In this document: positions 1-13,200 of the stretch, piece by piece
Layout: every line of letters starts with the position of its first letter
How positions within the stretch are numbered: position 1 is the first letter of the stretch
Assembly (NCBI GenBank): GCA_022829145.1
Contig: CM040758.1
Span: 19,355,075 to 19,419,074, forward strand
Length of the DNA: 64,000 nt
From: Albula goreensis
Lineage: Eukaryota > Chordata > Actinopteri > Albuliformes > Albulidae
Direction of reading: 5' to 3'
Made by a program: the position numbers and the translations under genes
The notes under the pieces: model-generated
Database searches by the model: none
What the model saw: only the letters and a program-made list of their open reading frames with translations
Told to the model about the DNA's origin: nothing

Positions 1-3000
1 ACAGCAGATCAAAAGGGGAAGTTTGAATCTTTTTCAAACCCTTATCTTAGGACACAGTCCATAGAAATTCTGATGGCGTTTCCACATCTCATGTAGAATG
101 CAATGGGGGGCAAAGAAAAAAAAAAAAAAAAAAAAACCTCTGAAGATTCAGAAAACACAAGATTAAAACAAATGGATACGTTGACACATAATTAAAATAG
201 TAATAACAATAATAGCATTTGCCCCCTCTCTGTGACTCCGTCATATTGACAGGCGCAGGGACAGCTGCTGTGCTGCCGCGGCTCTCTAAGTACTCCTGCC
301 TTTGTTTTATAACATAAAGGTGAGCACATCTGATGGAGCCTCGCTGTCCCTCGGTCCCTCAGCAATTCTTTTAATCTGCTTTCATTGGGGAACATTTCCT
401 CCCGGAGCACAGATGTAAGAGTTCCCCACAAGGACAGGGCCAGCATGCCCACATGCAGCAGACATCCAAAGGGAGAGCCTGCCACTCACAGCAGACACAT
501 TGATGTGGGTGCATATTCCTCCTCTCAAGAAGCCAACATCACCTCTATTCTTTTATTTATTTAAATCTCTGCGTGTTCTGGTGGTACATGCTGCTTCCTG
601 TGGTAGGGCAGCTGCTCTTTAAAGTCACCCAATACAAAAGAATACAAAAGAAATATATATTACAATGCAATAACAATAATACAGTTCATGGTTCTAATTT
701 ACTGCTAGTTGAATATATAATTTTAAAAAATTATATATATATATATATATATATGGAATACTCTCATGTGTGTCTCTTCATATGAATGGTGGTGTGGTCA
801 TTCAGGGATCTTTTTTTCTGATAACATTTTAAAATGAAACAAAACTTTTATAAAATGCAATAATTGTCTCAACAACAATTTTCACCTATGTGCTTCAAAT
901 TACGCTTGGCTTTTCACAATCAAAAAATGTCATACTCTTCATTTTCAGACTTATTATCTATACATATTCCTATCTATATTTTTTGTTTGCAGATCAATCA
1001 AGGACAGAAACAAATATAGTCACATTGTTTATTGAGTGATGCTGGAGAGTATAATAACCAGATGAATGTGCAGGCACTCCCAGCGGTAATTACAACACTA
1101 CAATCAATACGACAATAATCAGGAGACAACAAAAGTAAACTGCAGAAACAAAATGAACTCCATAGGATAGTCTGCAAACACAGACTTGTCCACAGTTTTA
1201 ATTAAATCATTGCGATGCACGCAGTAATACAATAGCAAAAACATCACTCACTACCTGAATGCCTAAATTGCAGAACTTTCAATTAATCAAATGATTTCCA
1301 GGGAGTCTGAATCAATTTTCAGTCTTTGAGCAAAAATTAAACAGGCTATAGACCGAACACTTAAGAACTATGTACAGCTCTTAGTCAACAAGCCTGGTTA
1401 ATTAGCAATTAAACATTTAGCACCACATTTTAAGCATTTCTGTGGGCATTTCTGTTGTCTTAATTGACATTTGTCTTTAGAGGAATACAAGAATTTGTCA
1501 CTCATGGGAATGGGTGAAGCTTAATTCATTATAGCGCACATTGACAAAGCATGCTTCATGAAAGGCATTGCTGTTCTGGGACTAATCTTGAAGTATAACT
1601 GTAATCATATCCTAACAATCTTAAAAGACTAAAGTGATATGTAATACTCCCATGTTAATTTAAGGATGAGATAGCATGTATATGTATAATGCCGTTTTAA
1701 TATATTTAACATTATAGTACAATATAAAAGTATTTTTCCTTGATTTCTTGATGTTGAATGTTATCAGACCTTCAACCAAAACATAATATTAGATAAAAGG
1801 AAACCAAGGTATAAAAAACATAAAAATTTTGATACAAGCTTTTTTAAGTTTATTCTTTAAAGAGAGTTAAATAACAGCAAATGCCCTCCTGTTAAAACAA
1901 ACAATTATTCCCTTAGACTCAAAAACTAGTGTCACCACAGTTAACAGCAATGACGGCAGGGAAGGGCTTGCCTGTAGCTGATTAGTTTCTCAGCACTGCG
2001 GAGGAATTATGGCCTATTCTTCTTCTATGGTTTTTCCCCTTGCTACCCGTATTTACCAGCTGGATTTTATGATGGTGGAGACACAAAGACTGACTGACCT
2101 TAGCTGAGCTAAAAGAGGCCTTCAGGTTATCACATGTTGTTCTAAGGTTCTTTGTGTCTCTCAGCCTGATCTTACACCTTGCAATTTAGCGAGTTTTTGC
2201 TATGAAGCTTCACTTTCACTACTAGGACACACTGGCTCTGAATGTGGTTCTGTGGAGCCCAAAATAATTACTTTGTATCCCATTTCAGGTGGACAGGCAA
2301 CTAATACTTTTTTTATCTGTAGGTCATCAGAAATGTCTTTTGATCATGTCACCATGCACCATTGGAACCTGTGAGCTGACACATCAAACTTATGGCAATG
2401 GACAAATTTTTGGATTTTTATTGGGCAGAGTGCCCATCTAATCAGACCCAGTGATTAAACAAGATTTTCAAACGGAGTTTTGATGTTTGTTTACTTTGTA
2501 AACCAAACAAATGAAACAAGCTGTGCTGTATGTACAGGTGAAGTTATGGCCTTTCTTCATCTTGGTTGTTTTTCTGTAGAGACTGGAGTGGACCAGACAT
2601 GAACAATGAGGAGAATCTTTGAGTGCTCTCTGCTCATTACAGAAAAAATATTTCAGATGGGTTAACCTGGTTTGTTCTCTGGATGCCACCAAATCCTGTT
2701 GAAGCATTACATTTTGATCCCCCAGACTTAGGTAGCAGAGCCTCTGAGAGGCATTGGCCCTGTCAGTATAATCGCACTGTAAAGCTGGTTCTTATTACTG
2801 GCTCAGAATCCCAGCAAACAGTGGAAAAGTCAGATTATAGAAAAGAAGAATAAATAAAAATAATTTACGAGAGAAAATGTAAGCAGGATTTCTCTGTTCG
2901 TTGATATAATTGTGATCCTTACCTTTTAGTTAAGTTACTTATTATAAGTATCTACAAGCAAATCTTGTCATCTAAGTACTAATAGGTAATTTACAGACAT

Positions 3001-3510
3001 GGAATTTATTAAAAGTGATTCATAAACCTGCTATTAACGTGTGTAATGTATTATGATAGATTCAATTCCCTGAATAGTTATCTAAAACTGAATTGATATA
3101 CAGATTAATGCATACACATATCTATTAACCTCATTCCCACTGAAGTGAAAATGGAGGCCAAAGATGAGGTATTGATTGAGACTGAGACTGAGATTTATAG
3201 GCAGATTAGATGATCATAATTAGAGATTGGCATTTCTTGTAGTATCACAATCTTTTCGATGCAAAAATTTGTCTGGATTCAATCGACATTTTCATTATAC
3301 TTATTAATTTTTGCAAGGATAACTCATGTTTCAGATACAATATGCTGAAGTTTTATTTAGATAATTGAACTCATCAAAGATTTTTTTCTGAAAAAAAAAG
3401 AAAGAAAATATGATTCAAGCCAAGCCACTGTATTTTTTTTCTCTTTCATTTGTATACTTGGTAAGGAAGACTACTCCCTACTGGCCCATGTATACCTCTC
3501 CCAATGACAG
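1..3510. other. non-coding upstream sequence
   Basis: No supported gene. It holds a poly-A run (116-136) and a TA run (732-754). 220-520 is a GC-richer, mixed-composition block. 1190-1600 is a homeodomain-word-rich block (GGTTAATTAGCAATTAAAC near 1396) that has the look of a conserved non-coding element. The rest is ordinary AT-rich DNA. Confidence 0.6.
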
Positions 3511-3563
3511 GCTGTCTCCCTGGGGAGTCTCCCATGCAAGCAATAATCAGGCCCTGCTCCTAC
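3511..3563 (-). mobile_element. 5S-rRNA-derived SINE fragment
   Basis: On the minus strand it contains GCAGGGCCTGATTATTGCTTG followed by CATGGGAGACTCCCCAGGG. This corresponds to 5S rRNA from the box A end through the intermediate element and box C (GATGGGAGACC). A few bases between box A and the intermediate element are missing. Too short and diverged to be a gene; best read as a relic of a 5S-derived (SINE3-type) element. Confidence 0.6.
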
Positions 3564-3596
3564 CATGAGTATAACAGGCTGTACAGTACATGTGAG

Positions 3597-3751
3597 CAGG
3601 GCGGTAGCACCAGGGGGAAAAAGGGTGCTAAATATACAGGGCCCAAGAGTTCGAAAGCCCCTTGAAAATCTAGCATTTTTTTTTATAAAGAGTGGAGGGG
3701 TCCTCAGAGCCTGCCCGTGTACAGGGCCCAGAATTTCCAGCTACGCCCTTG
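3597..3751. mobile_element. 155-bp hAT-like MITE with terminal inverted repeats and target duplication
   Basis: The left end CAGGGCGGTAGC and the reverse complement of the right end CAAGGGCGTAGC are matching inverted termini of the hAT type (CAGGGGCGTAGC is common in that superfamily). Flanking octamers CATGTGAG and AATATGAG agree at 6 of 8 bases, as expected of a decayed 8-bp target duplication. There is no coding capacity. It lies 33 bp beyond the 5S-derived fragment. Confidence 0.65.
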
Positions 3752-6196
3752 AATATGAGTATAATAGTGATGGTGGCCACACCAAAAGTGGTGAAAACAT
3801 TCATGCATCAATATTGCCATCAATTTTCATAAATCAATATCGCTGTGAATTTTCACATCCCTAAATCATAATGAATACACTTTTACTCAATATTTCTAAT
3901 CTGTTTTATATATCAGACAATGAGATTTTGCGTTTGTAACAGGTAAAATGACATCAAAGCTCATCATTCGCCATGATAACGGCACAGCGTATGCGTAGCC
4001 GTAATGAAGAACTGTATTCTGTAGGAAGTGATGCAGAAGCAGAGCAGCTGATGCTTTGCAGGTGACGCATACTGGATTCACAGGAGTCATCTCTGAGCTA
4101 ATCCTCCTGTGCTCCAGGCTAGAGCTGAAACTGACATTTCCCTTTACCTACCTCGCTTTATAAATGAGAACACGGCCTGAGGCACATATTTATTTTAACT
4201 CAAGAACATCAAATAGTATCACAGAGAGAGAAAAGGCCCTTTGGCCAACCAAAGCCTGTCATCCTTCAAGATAACTAGTGCACCTCCCATTCTCATACCT
4301 ATTCCCCCTCCTCCACTCCCTCCCTTCATTCTGGTTCATTGGGTCCAAATGCTAATGTGAAGTGATATGGTAAAATACTTACCTTGATTATACTATATCC
4401 TGTCATCAACGGTGATTCTTTGCATAGGCTAATAGGTTTCACAGGAAAATTATATACAAATGTTTAAAAAAAATCGCATGGGAGAGATTAATGGGTTAAC
4501 TGTTTTAGAAGCACATAAGATACTGGAGGTAACTGGATAAGTCGGATTTCTTCTTAAGCCCGCAATAATGTACGATACCAATCTAAGCACAAAAATTGGA
4601 TTAACCCGATATTCAAGCCTGCATACATATACATAGAAGAATAAATCCATTCTCTATGTGCAACTCTTTTTTTCCTTCGTATGCAAGAATTCCACTAAAC
4701 AATTAAAAAGTGAGTTTGATGCTGATGTGATGTGAATGATTCAAAACAAGAGGCAGGAGATGAGAAACAGAGCAGGTGGCAGTGTTGCTCTGACAGCTGT
4801 GCGATAAAAGCTTTTCCTCACCTGTCAGGTGAAACAGATGTTTTATGTAATAATCTATGCATATTCTTAAGACATGTTCATTGACCTAAAATCATACGCA
4901 GCATTTATTTTTGTCATAAAGTACTTTCAAGTAACATTACATTTTAAAAGCACATTCTTCCATTGCCCCTTTCATTACTTCAGTTGAAGATAAAACAACA
5001 CTTACTGATGAAATAGGTATCACAAAGACGCGAAAATACATCCCCTAATGATTTACTGTGCCAAAAACAGCTATTGTTAATTTCATCCGGCTCTGAATGT
5101 CAATTTTTGTGTTACTATGAAAAATGCATTGAAAGCACTAATGTGATTTGATAAATAGCATTAAGTCTGTATTGAGTGTGAAGCGGTTTTATCAGTAAAT
5201 AAATACATAATAACCGATAAACTCACAGAATGCAAGTCTAGAATGAGTAACCCCTGTGTAGTTGCAGACTTTATTTTGACGCTGCTGATTTGCATAAATA
5301 TTATCTCCTCTCTACAGTTTAGGCAGAAAGGCAAACAAAGCAGAATAACGACAAAAAAAATCTTATTTTTTAGTGCAGCAGTTACTGCAGATCGAAGAAA
5401 CATCACAATGTTGGATGAGGTGAAATAAAACCAAAGCTTGATTAAACCAGCTGATATCTTGATATTCAATTCATCACTGATCTTTCATATAAATTTTGGA
5501 CTGTATACAGGTTCATGATCTTCAGGCACGTGTCTCTTAATGCATTTTTGAGTTTGCTCATTAAATCTGTTAAATAAGTATAGAGAACTGCCACAATTTC
5601 TCAGTGTAAATAATTATGTGTGTCTCTTCCTACACACTGCTTTCAGCTCAGAGATTTGCTGTGTTTTTTTCATGTAAGAATCTCTGCTGTGAGAAAGCAT
5701 GGTGCTGTCATGTCCTCCTCTACCGACAATGTAAACATGAAGCCGGAACAAAATATGATGGGATTGGGACTGACATCGTCAATAGGCACGGTGAACAAAG
5801 CCAACCAAACAGCTCAAACTTTCCCGACATCCTGTTAGGGAATTTTACACCTGCTCTCTCCTTGGAGAGGAAACTATAATTATTACATCCACTCTTAACA
5901 GTGCAAGTCTCACACATGGATACGAAACCAGAAGCCTGACTTCTGCATTATGAATACCAAAACACAGTCATTAGAGCAATGCTTGCCAGCATACTGTGAA
6001 AACTTGTTTTTGTTCCGGCTGATTTTTATTGTTGTGGCTGGATTGAGATGACACTGAAGGAAAACAATGTACAGATGATCCCTGGAGATCGAATCATGTG
6101 TGAAGGAGATTTGTTGTTTAAGTGTATGCATTAAAGGTTTTGATTATTCAGTTGTTTAATCGTTTAATCTCAAACGATCACAAGCATAAACATACA

Positions 6197-6200
<4 letters not shown>

Positions 6201-6264
<64 letters not shown>

Positions 6265-6269
6265 TGTGT
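6201..6269 (+). repeat. TG microsatellite
   Basis: About 31 TG units with one TTTG interruption at the 3' end. Confidence 0.97.
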
Positions 6270-7528
6270 CACAGATAACAACACTGTAATAACAATGCAG
6301 TATACCATGTAGTAACCTTCAATTCTATGAATACTGAATGTATGTCTTAAGCTATAAAAATATCTATGGAAAACAGCAAAACATCTGCTGAAAAGTATAT
6401 GTTTCTATGGTTTATAATATTTACTGTATAGCCAGATGACTGTAATTTAATGGATGTTATAGGTCAAATTCCTTGATCATAGCAGTTGTATACATACTAC
6501 ACTTTAGCTATCGTATGTACAATAAAACTTGAAAAAGGTCAACTGTTCATGAACAGTGGTCAACAATAGTCTCCACTGTCCTCAGGCATTATGGAGTAAT
6601 TCTGTGAATCAAAATACCAAAACAGCATAGCAATACTTCCCTTAGTACGTCAGCAAGCCTGTCATGATGCACTGAATAAACCTCATGAAGTCCGGTAGGT
6701 GAAGCACAACTAAAAGCAATGACCTGCAGAATATGCCACCGGATATCAAAGAAATGAGAGTGAAAGCATAGGACAAATGTAATGAAAATGAGTATCAAAG
6801 CCACAAATTACAGTGGCCAGGCTTGACAGGCTAGCAGGTTACCTGAGTGACACAGAGAACATTAACATGACCTGTTAAATTATCCTGCCTCTATTTGCAC
6901 GTTTAACAGTGGGGAAACTCATTAGCAGACCACAAATGAATGACAAGTGAATCAATTCAGATGACACAAATTATAATCTGTCACAAGGTTCCATCATTAT
7001 TGTTGACAACATTTGAAACATGTCTGTTAATTAGAGCTTTCTTCTCTTGTTTCTTTCAAGCTCCTAAGTTAGTGTTCATGCGTGTGTGTGAGTGTATGTG
7101 TGTGAGAAATAGAGACAGAAAGAGAGATAGCCTTCTAAGTGTTTCCACTGTGAAGCTCCTCTGTGAATCTCTTCTACATATCAATTGGAATCATGCCATT
7201 CACTATGTGTTATGTTATTTCCTTAACATGTTAAGCATGTTATTCCTTTATTTAAATAAGTGAATAGGCTTATGTGTTTCTTATACACGTCTTGCTACAG
7301 TCCTGTGAGTTTGAACTTATGAAGTTAAATGAATGTGCTGTTTGATTGAGAGTAGATTGTGAAGTCAAAACTTCATTGGGAAATGAAACAAAATATGTTC
7401 ATAAATGTCTTTTTCCTTTCCTATATACATTACAGAGAAGAGCCGCAACATGCATTTCATCTTCATCAGGTTCATTCATACATGCTATATTCTTAAAACT
7501 GGTATATGCCCATATCATATCTGTGCAT

Positions 7529-7529
<1 letters not shown>

Positions 7530-7574
<45 letters not shown>

Positions 7575-7578
7575 TGTT
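7530..7578 (+). repeat. TG microsatellite
   Basis: About 20 TG units ending in TTTGTGTTTG. Confidence 0.97.
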
Positions 7579-8558
7579 TGAAAGGTATTTGATAGCATGT
7601 ATACAGTTTATATTTTTTTTCCTTTACATCTGCAAAATTTCTGTGCAATCTTTTTATTCATATACTTGAATCATAAATATATTATCATGAGTGATGTAAA
7701 TTATACTTTAAATAACTGGCTTTCCCATTTCATAATGCTGTCAGTTTGTGACTTGTAAAACTCAGTATACAACCTTGACTTCAACCAGTTACTCTCATTC
7801 ATCCTCCTGTGTTTTTTTTACTCTTTCAAAATCATTCTCTCGTTATTTCAGCACGGTTTGGAAAAAGCCTCCTCATTTGCTTATATTGTCATATGGTGCT
7901 ACTGGCAGATAAGACCAAATTCATTTTTGGTGATACCTAAATTGTGATGTCACTAAAATGAGATAAGGCAATTGGTTCCACTGTAGTAGTGACTGATGGC
8001 AATGGGGACACCATTTAAAACAGCATGAAGTAAATGAATAGATATAATAATACTTACAATCATAGGTCCACAATAATTAAATATCTCCTGTAAATCCAGG
8101 CTCACCCCTGCATTAATGCAGTTTCACTGCACTCTGTGTGGCTTTAGATACATTGATTTATTTATGCAGTACATTTACCTTGGAATAGTGTTTTAGTGGT
8201 CAGAATACCCAATTTGAGTTTTGAATGTGCAGACCTCTGCTTAAATTGACACATAACTTGCTCTGATGCTGCTGTGTCACAATCCATTCAAGTCCTGATT
8301 TATTAGTTCAGAGAATTAGTTCTGGATCATTCCAATATAGCTGCAACCAAGGCTGAAAATGAAATGGAACAAAGTTAGTCACTGATTTGCTAGTCATTGG
8401 TATCCAATGGTGTTTCAGCAATTCTATCAGATTATCTTTGCTTCTGCCATCTAAAGAAGAGTACTTCTTTTCATCCACTGATATTTTTTGTCCACATGAG
8501 TTTCATTGTGCAGACTTACTGCACTCCCTGTTCCCCTGCCTCCATTTAATTCCACTTT

Positions 8559-8630
8559 GGTGCTGGTGCTGGTGGTGGTGGTGGTAGGGGGATGGGGTGG
8601 GGTGGGGAAGGGGTTGGGGTGGGGTGTAGT
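8559..8630 (+). repeat. GGT repeat running into a seven-tract G-quadruplex motif
   Basis: A (TGG)n stretch at 8559-8585 leads to G-runs at 8587-8591, 8594-8597, 8599-8602, 8604-8607, 8610-8613, 8616-8619 and 8621-8624, with one- or two-base loops. This is far above the four-tract minimum. Confidence 0.9.
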
Positions 8631-10852
8631 GACTGTGGTGCGATGCAACATGTTTGCTGATAGTGCGGATATAACCCAATGAACATAATGAATGCAGGCT
8701 GCCCCCATCTCCCTCCCCTCCGTTCTCAATGTAAATAGGTCCTCTACCACAAACACACCTCTAATTTGCTTTTAAATGTTCACTTCCATTCAGTCTGCAG
8801 TCAGTTGCTCTCGCATGTCTGCCCATTCATCCGTTCACCTTTGTTCTGCCTGTCAGACGGTTTTGCCAGCCTACCCTTCAGCCACAGCCGTGTCTGAGCT
8901 CAGAACAGTGCCGCTTCAGCCAAACCTCTTATTGTGACTAATCTGAGATTGTCAGACCAGGTAGACATCCTACGTCCCGATGCCCCACAATCACAGCAAT
9001 AAGGAAATTTGACAGCTATGGGTACTGACATATGACCTTTCGGCACACGTGTAATAGCTCAGGAGTGCCTGGGGAATTCCTCCATATTCATCCCTTGTGA
9101 TTTATCAGAGACTATGACTGGTCTGAATCTACTCTGGGTCAAGATGCCATTAAACCCATCGGCATCTTGCAAACAATACCTTCCTGCTTAACCATAGCAA
9201 GAAATGAAAGTAAATTCTCCTCATTGAAAGCTGTTTCAACTGGTAAGGATATACAGTAATTGCCTACTAAATATAAAGTGGCTTACAGTATTCCACACAT
9301 TTGATTAATGTGTTAGCTTTTTGACGATAATCTATGTTCTGAAGTATTTGATGATGATAAATAATTTCAAACTTTTATCAAATTTCATTATTCATGTATT
9401 TTGGTTCTGGTCAAAATGGTTGATCTATCTGAAGAAAACCCCACTGGCCAATATACATCACTGCAAACAACATATTGTCTATGTCAGACTGAATACAATC
9501 TATGCACACAGTCAATTATCTGCAAACACCAAAGAGCTGATGCATAAATTGAAGCTAATTTCCTCTGCATGTGGATTAATTGTAGATTAACTGGCTGAAG
9601 ATTGAAAAAGTTTACTCATTTGCAGTAGCTGTTGCATGAGGAAAAGTATGCTTAAATGAGTTATGTATTCAGTGTTAGATGTCTATTCAGGATTGTCAAA
9701 ATGGAGCCGTATGTGTGTGACCTATTGATGTCCTTTCTAGCACACAGAATTAAAAAGACAGATTGCAATGACCACATGACAGAACTCTTTCCTGTCAGGG
9801 AGATCCAGCGACAGAAACTGTGATACACCCTGACCCTTATTTGGTGTAATATGCTGTCTCTACAGACTGAAATAAGTGTTGATTCACAGTGTGAGTGTAT
9901 CCATAAGAGCTGTGGAAGTACATTGGATTTGTCATAACACTTGCATTATTTATCTGCCTATCAAAAGTCATTATCTATTTTTTCACAAGTCAGCATTCAG
10001 AATCTAGGAGTGCCATGCAAAATTAAAAACGGATTACCATTTTGTGTGTGTGTGTCTCCTTATGAAGAGTATATAATCATATACTGTGGTTATCATGTGG
10101 TTATCATCATCATAAATGAACACTTGCTTGTATGTAAAACAAGGCATGGAATTTATAATGAGTAGTTCAGATGTAGGATCTTTGGATTATAAAGTTAAGA
10201 CTTACCTCTTGTAAAGAGTCTTTATCTTAAATCAAACAAGATTGTGTTGATATACCGCATAAATACGTTGCTTTTGACTGTTATTTTGCATGGTCTGTGA
10301 CAGTTCTCTTGAGAAAAGTGTATCTGTCTGAGATGGGGAGCTGCAGGCTGTCTAACAATCGCCCACACCATCTGAGCATATGTAGCACAAGCTAACATGT
10401 GCCTATAGAATCCTGCACATTTCTGAGGTTCCATTTATCAAAAATGTACATGTGGAAATTGGACGTTTAATAGTAGTCATATATAATGAAATGCGTAATT
10501 ACCTGAACCCCACATTAAAGCTTAATCTGGAAACAATACAAGGTATTTATTTAACTTTTATTTAACTGTTTGAGAAAATACATACAAGATGGCAGGATAA
10601 AATAAAGTAACTTTAAGCAATTAACAAAAATGCATGCACAGGATCACAGATGACTAGTGCTGGTTCCTTAAGGGTTAAGTGTGATGCAGCCTGTTTAAAG
10701 ATACATGCAGGGATCTTGGGGGCAAGATTAATCCCAGGGCAGGTCATTACTGAGAGATGGAACCAAAGATGACAGAGTGTCAAATCACAGAACAAGCTCA
10801 ACCAGAACACTTGTGAGCAAGCAGCTCATAAATGATTTCATATTCATGTATG

Positions 10853-10853
<1 letters not shown>

Positions 10854-10886
<33 letters not shown>

Positions 10887-11020
10887 TGCACGCACGCACG
10901 CACGCATACACACACACGCACGCACACATGCACGCACGCATGCACGCATGCACGCGCACACACACACACGCACGCATGCACGTGCACACGCACACGCACA
11001 CGCACACGCACACACACACA
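10854..11020 (+). repeat. CA/CGCA compound microsatellite, Z-DNA-prone
   Basis: Alternating purine-pyrimidine for about 165 bp, with CACACA, CGCACGCA, GCATGCACGCA and CGCGCACA blocks. All open frames over it, on both strands, are repeat translations. Confidence 0.95.
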
Positions 11021-12867
11021 TAGAGGCCACAAACAATCTTGTTGTGGTACTTTTTTTTATTTTCCCTCTTATTAAAATGAAAGAAATATATATTGGAAGC
11101 CTGCAGAAAGAACCGGGGTATGGTTTACCAATGATTACATGTTTTGGGAATCTAATGGGATGAATGTATTTAGAATTGCAATAATCAAGACTGAAATCTC
11201 ATTAAAGTAATGATATCAATATCCCAGTCTAGAACGGACTGTTGTGTCTGATTGGTCAGCTCATTCATGATAGTGTGCTCTTTGAAAGTGGGAATCAGAC
11301 AGGGCTTTAATTTCCAGCTGTCTAAGAAAGTGGTTCATCTAACTGATCGATCATAACTGTCTGGTAGCAGCCAGAGCTAGACACACATAGCTAGAGAGAT
11401 CCTTTCGAATGGTGGTTTTCTTAGATGGAGTAACTTTATAGATGTTTGTTTATAGGAACAACAATTCAATGTGGCTGTGATGTAATTCAGTGTGAATCAG
11501 TTCTGTTGAAGAATGATTAACCTCCACATGTTCCATTATATAAAAAATATGTACATCATTCCACAATGTTCAAAATGTTCAACTGCATCTTTTATGGTTG
11601 ATATTACATTACATTTTGAATAGATTAATCTGGTGAGGAGTACAGAAATGAGAAATTCATGTAGACAAGAACGTGTGAAATAAGAAGGTGGACCCTTTTA
11701 CATTCTCAGATTCCTGTCTCAATTTATTCTCCAGCCAAAAAAGAAAAACAGTAAATGTAAAACAGTGAATTAAGTTTCAACATTGAGCACTGTTTATTCT
11801 ACATTAGTTTATTCTACATATGTAGTTGCTAAATTGACAAACCTGTATTGGAATAAAATTACTCTGATGTTGATTTATTACTTTCAAATAATATTCTTGT
11901 CAAATTGTTTGTCAGTCTGTCATTGCTAAAAACAGAGAATCGCTTTATCCATACAGTTTTATGAGAAAACAACAAACAAATAAATCCATGTTTTCTGTGC
12001 GGGAATGTAGCTACGTGCGTTTGTATACATTCTGTCTGTTTATCCCTGAGAATAAAAAATGAGTGAAAAATAACAACTTTCTAAGCAGCAGTTGAGACTT
12101 GTCAACGTGTCCTCCTTAATTTGAAAGCCTCAGAGTAGAAAGTGTCAGCGACGCTGAGTTTTTCCTTGATCTTGGTTAGGAAGGAGGTCGTTATAGTGAC
12201 TTGTATGACTTTGCCGCTGCCACAGGGGAGACGGTATTTGTTCTGAGTCGTTTGGACCGATGGTTCGTGCCGCATTCTTAATTACACCCCAAGAGATGGA
12301 GAGGAGGAGCTGTGTACCAAAGGCCTCAGTGGAGTTTAATGAGAACTCTCTAGATTTACTGCGTGTGTCACAAAAACTCCAGTCTGAAGTTAAAGTGTTA
12401 TGGTCTGACGAAGACATTAAGACAAAAGACAGCATTTATAAAACAGAATTACATATGTACACTAATTCAATTAAGCTAAACAAAAAGGAAATAAAAATGT
12501 TAAAGTATAAACACAGAAATATTCTTTGTAACGTATCTGATGCTTCACAGTTCATCAGAGCTCACTGATCACTGACTGCTGCCTGTGCGCGGTGCTTTGT
12601 GTAGTGTGTAGTGATCAGGGTACTGTTTTGTGATATCTCTTAATGTTTTTATTTTTTGTAATGGATATAAAAGATACAGAAATATAGCTGGATGTGTGAT
12701 TGCAACAACAATCGATGTGTGTCATGAAATCATCCTAAGTAGATGTTGCATTAATTCCTTAAATTCTGATAATTCTGCCGGTAAAATCCATTCAACCGTA
12801 CACACAAAGTTTTCACCTTGTTTGGATACCTGTAAATGAGAGAGGGTGATATTGACATTGACTTGCT

Positions 12868-13200
12868 TTATTTACTTTTATTTATTGTACCTTTGGCAAG
12901 GCAGTCAAATGGAAACTCATTTCTCATTTGCAGTGATAACCAGGGAAATCAGAATTATATCAGACACTGGGGATCATGCACAGGCAGTTTCAGTGGGATT
13001 GAGATCGCTGGGATTAGCCCTGCTACTCTTTCCAAAAGTACCAAGGTGTTGGTAATGACCAGTGAGGATCAGAAACTTGGTTTAATATCCCAACCTCAGG
13101 ACAGGACATCCATCAGCACAGTTTCCCCATCACTGTGCTGAGGCATTGGAGGGCTGTTTAGTTCACATGGAGGAGTGCCCCCTTCTGGCCTATCAACTTT
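12868..13200 (-). mobile_element. degraded teleost interspersed repeat (short element, family name not recalled)
   Basis: Read on the minus strand the order is: a CCAGnAGGGGGC block, CAGnAnAGTGATGGGGA, a TTAAACCAAG block, TGGTCATTA, then GGAAAGAGTAGCAGGG, ending in a tail with CAATAAATAAA. This order of blocks is that of a repeat very common in fish genomes (GTTAAACCGAGGTCC...GTGGTCATTAAAAATCCC...AAAAGAGTAGGGG). Divergence is high, so it is old. The class assignment is left open. Confidence 0.6.
13175..13188 (-). promoter_or_regulatory. CTCF-like motif carried by an interspersed repeat
   Basis: On the minus strand CCAGAAGGGGGCAC matches the CTCF core at 13 of 14 positions. It lies inside the repeat at about 12868-13200, whose family consensus as I recall it carries CCAGCAGGGGGCGC at this place, so the motif would have arrived with the element. 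Confidence 0.35.

Larger units (their letters stand above)
3752..10853. other. non-coding upstream sequence
   Basis: No supported gene; all open frames are short and unlike known proteins. Apart from the listed arrays, 8780-9200 is a repeat-free, mixed-composition block with E-box CACGTG-like and CAATCACAGCAATAA words that could be a conserved element. Near 4240 there is a small perfect hairpin (CTTTGG-CCAA-CCAAAG). Confidence 0.6.

Noticed and set aside
10785-11163. Long His/Thr- or Cys/Val-rich open frames on both strands
   Set aside because: They are translations of the CA/CGCA microsatellite; the same applies to frames over 14713, 32160, 38466, 45591 and 52663.
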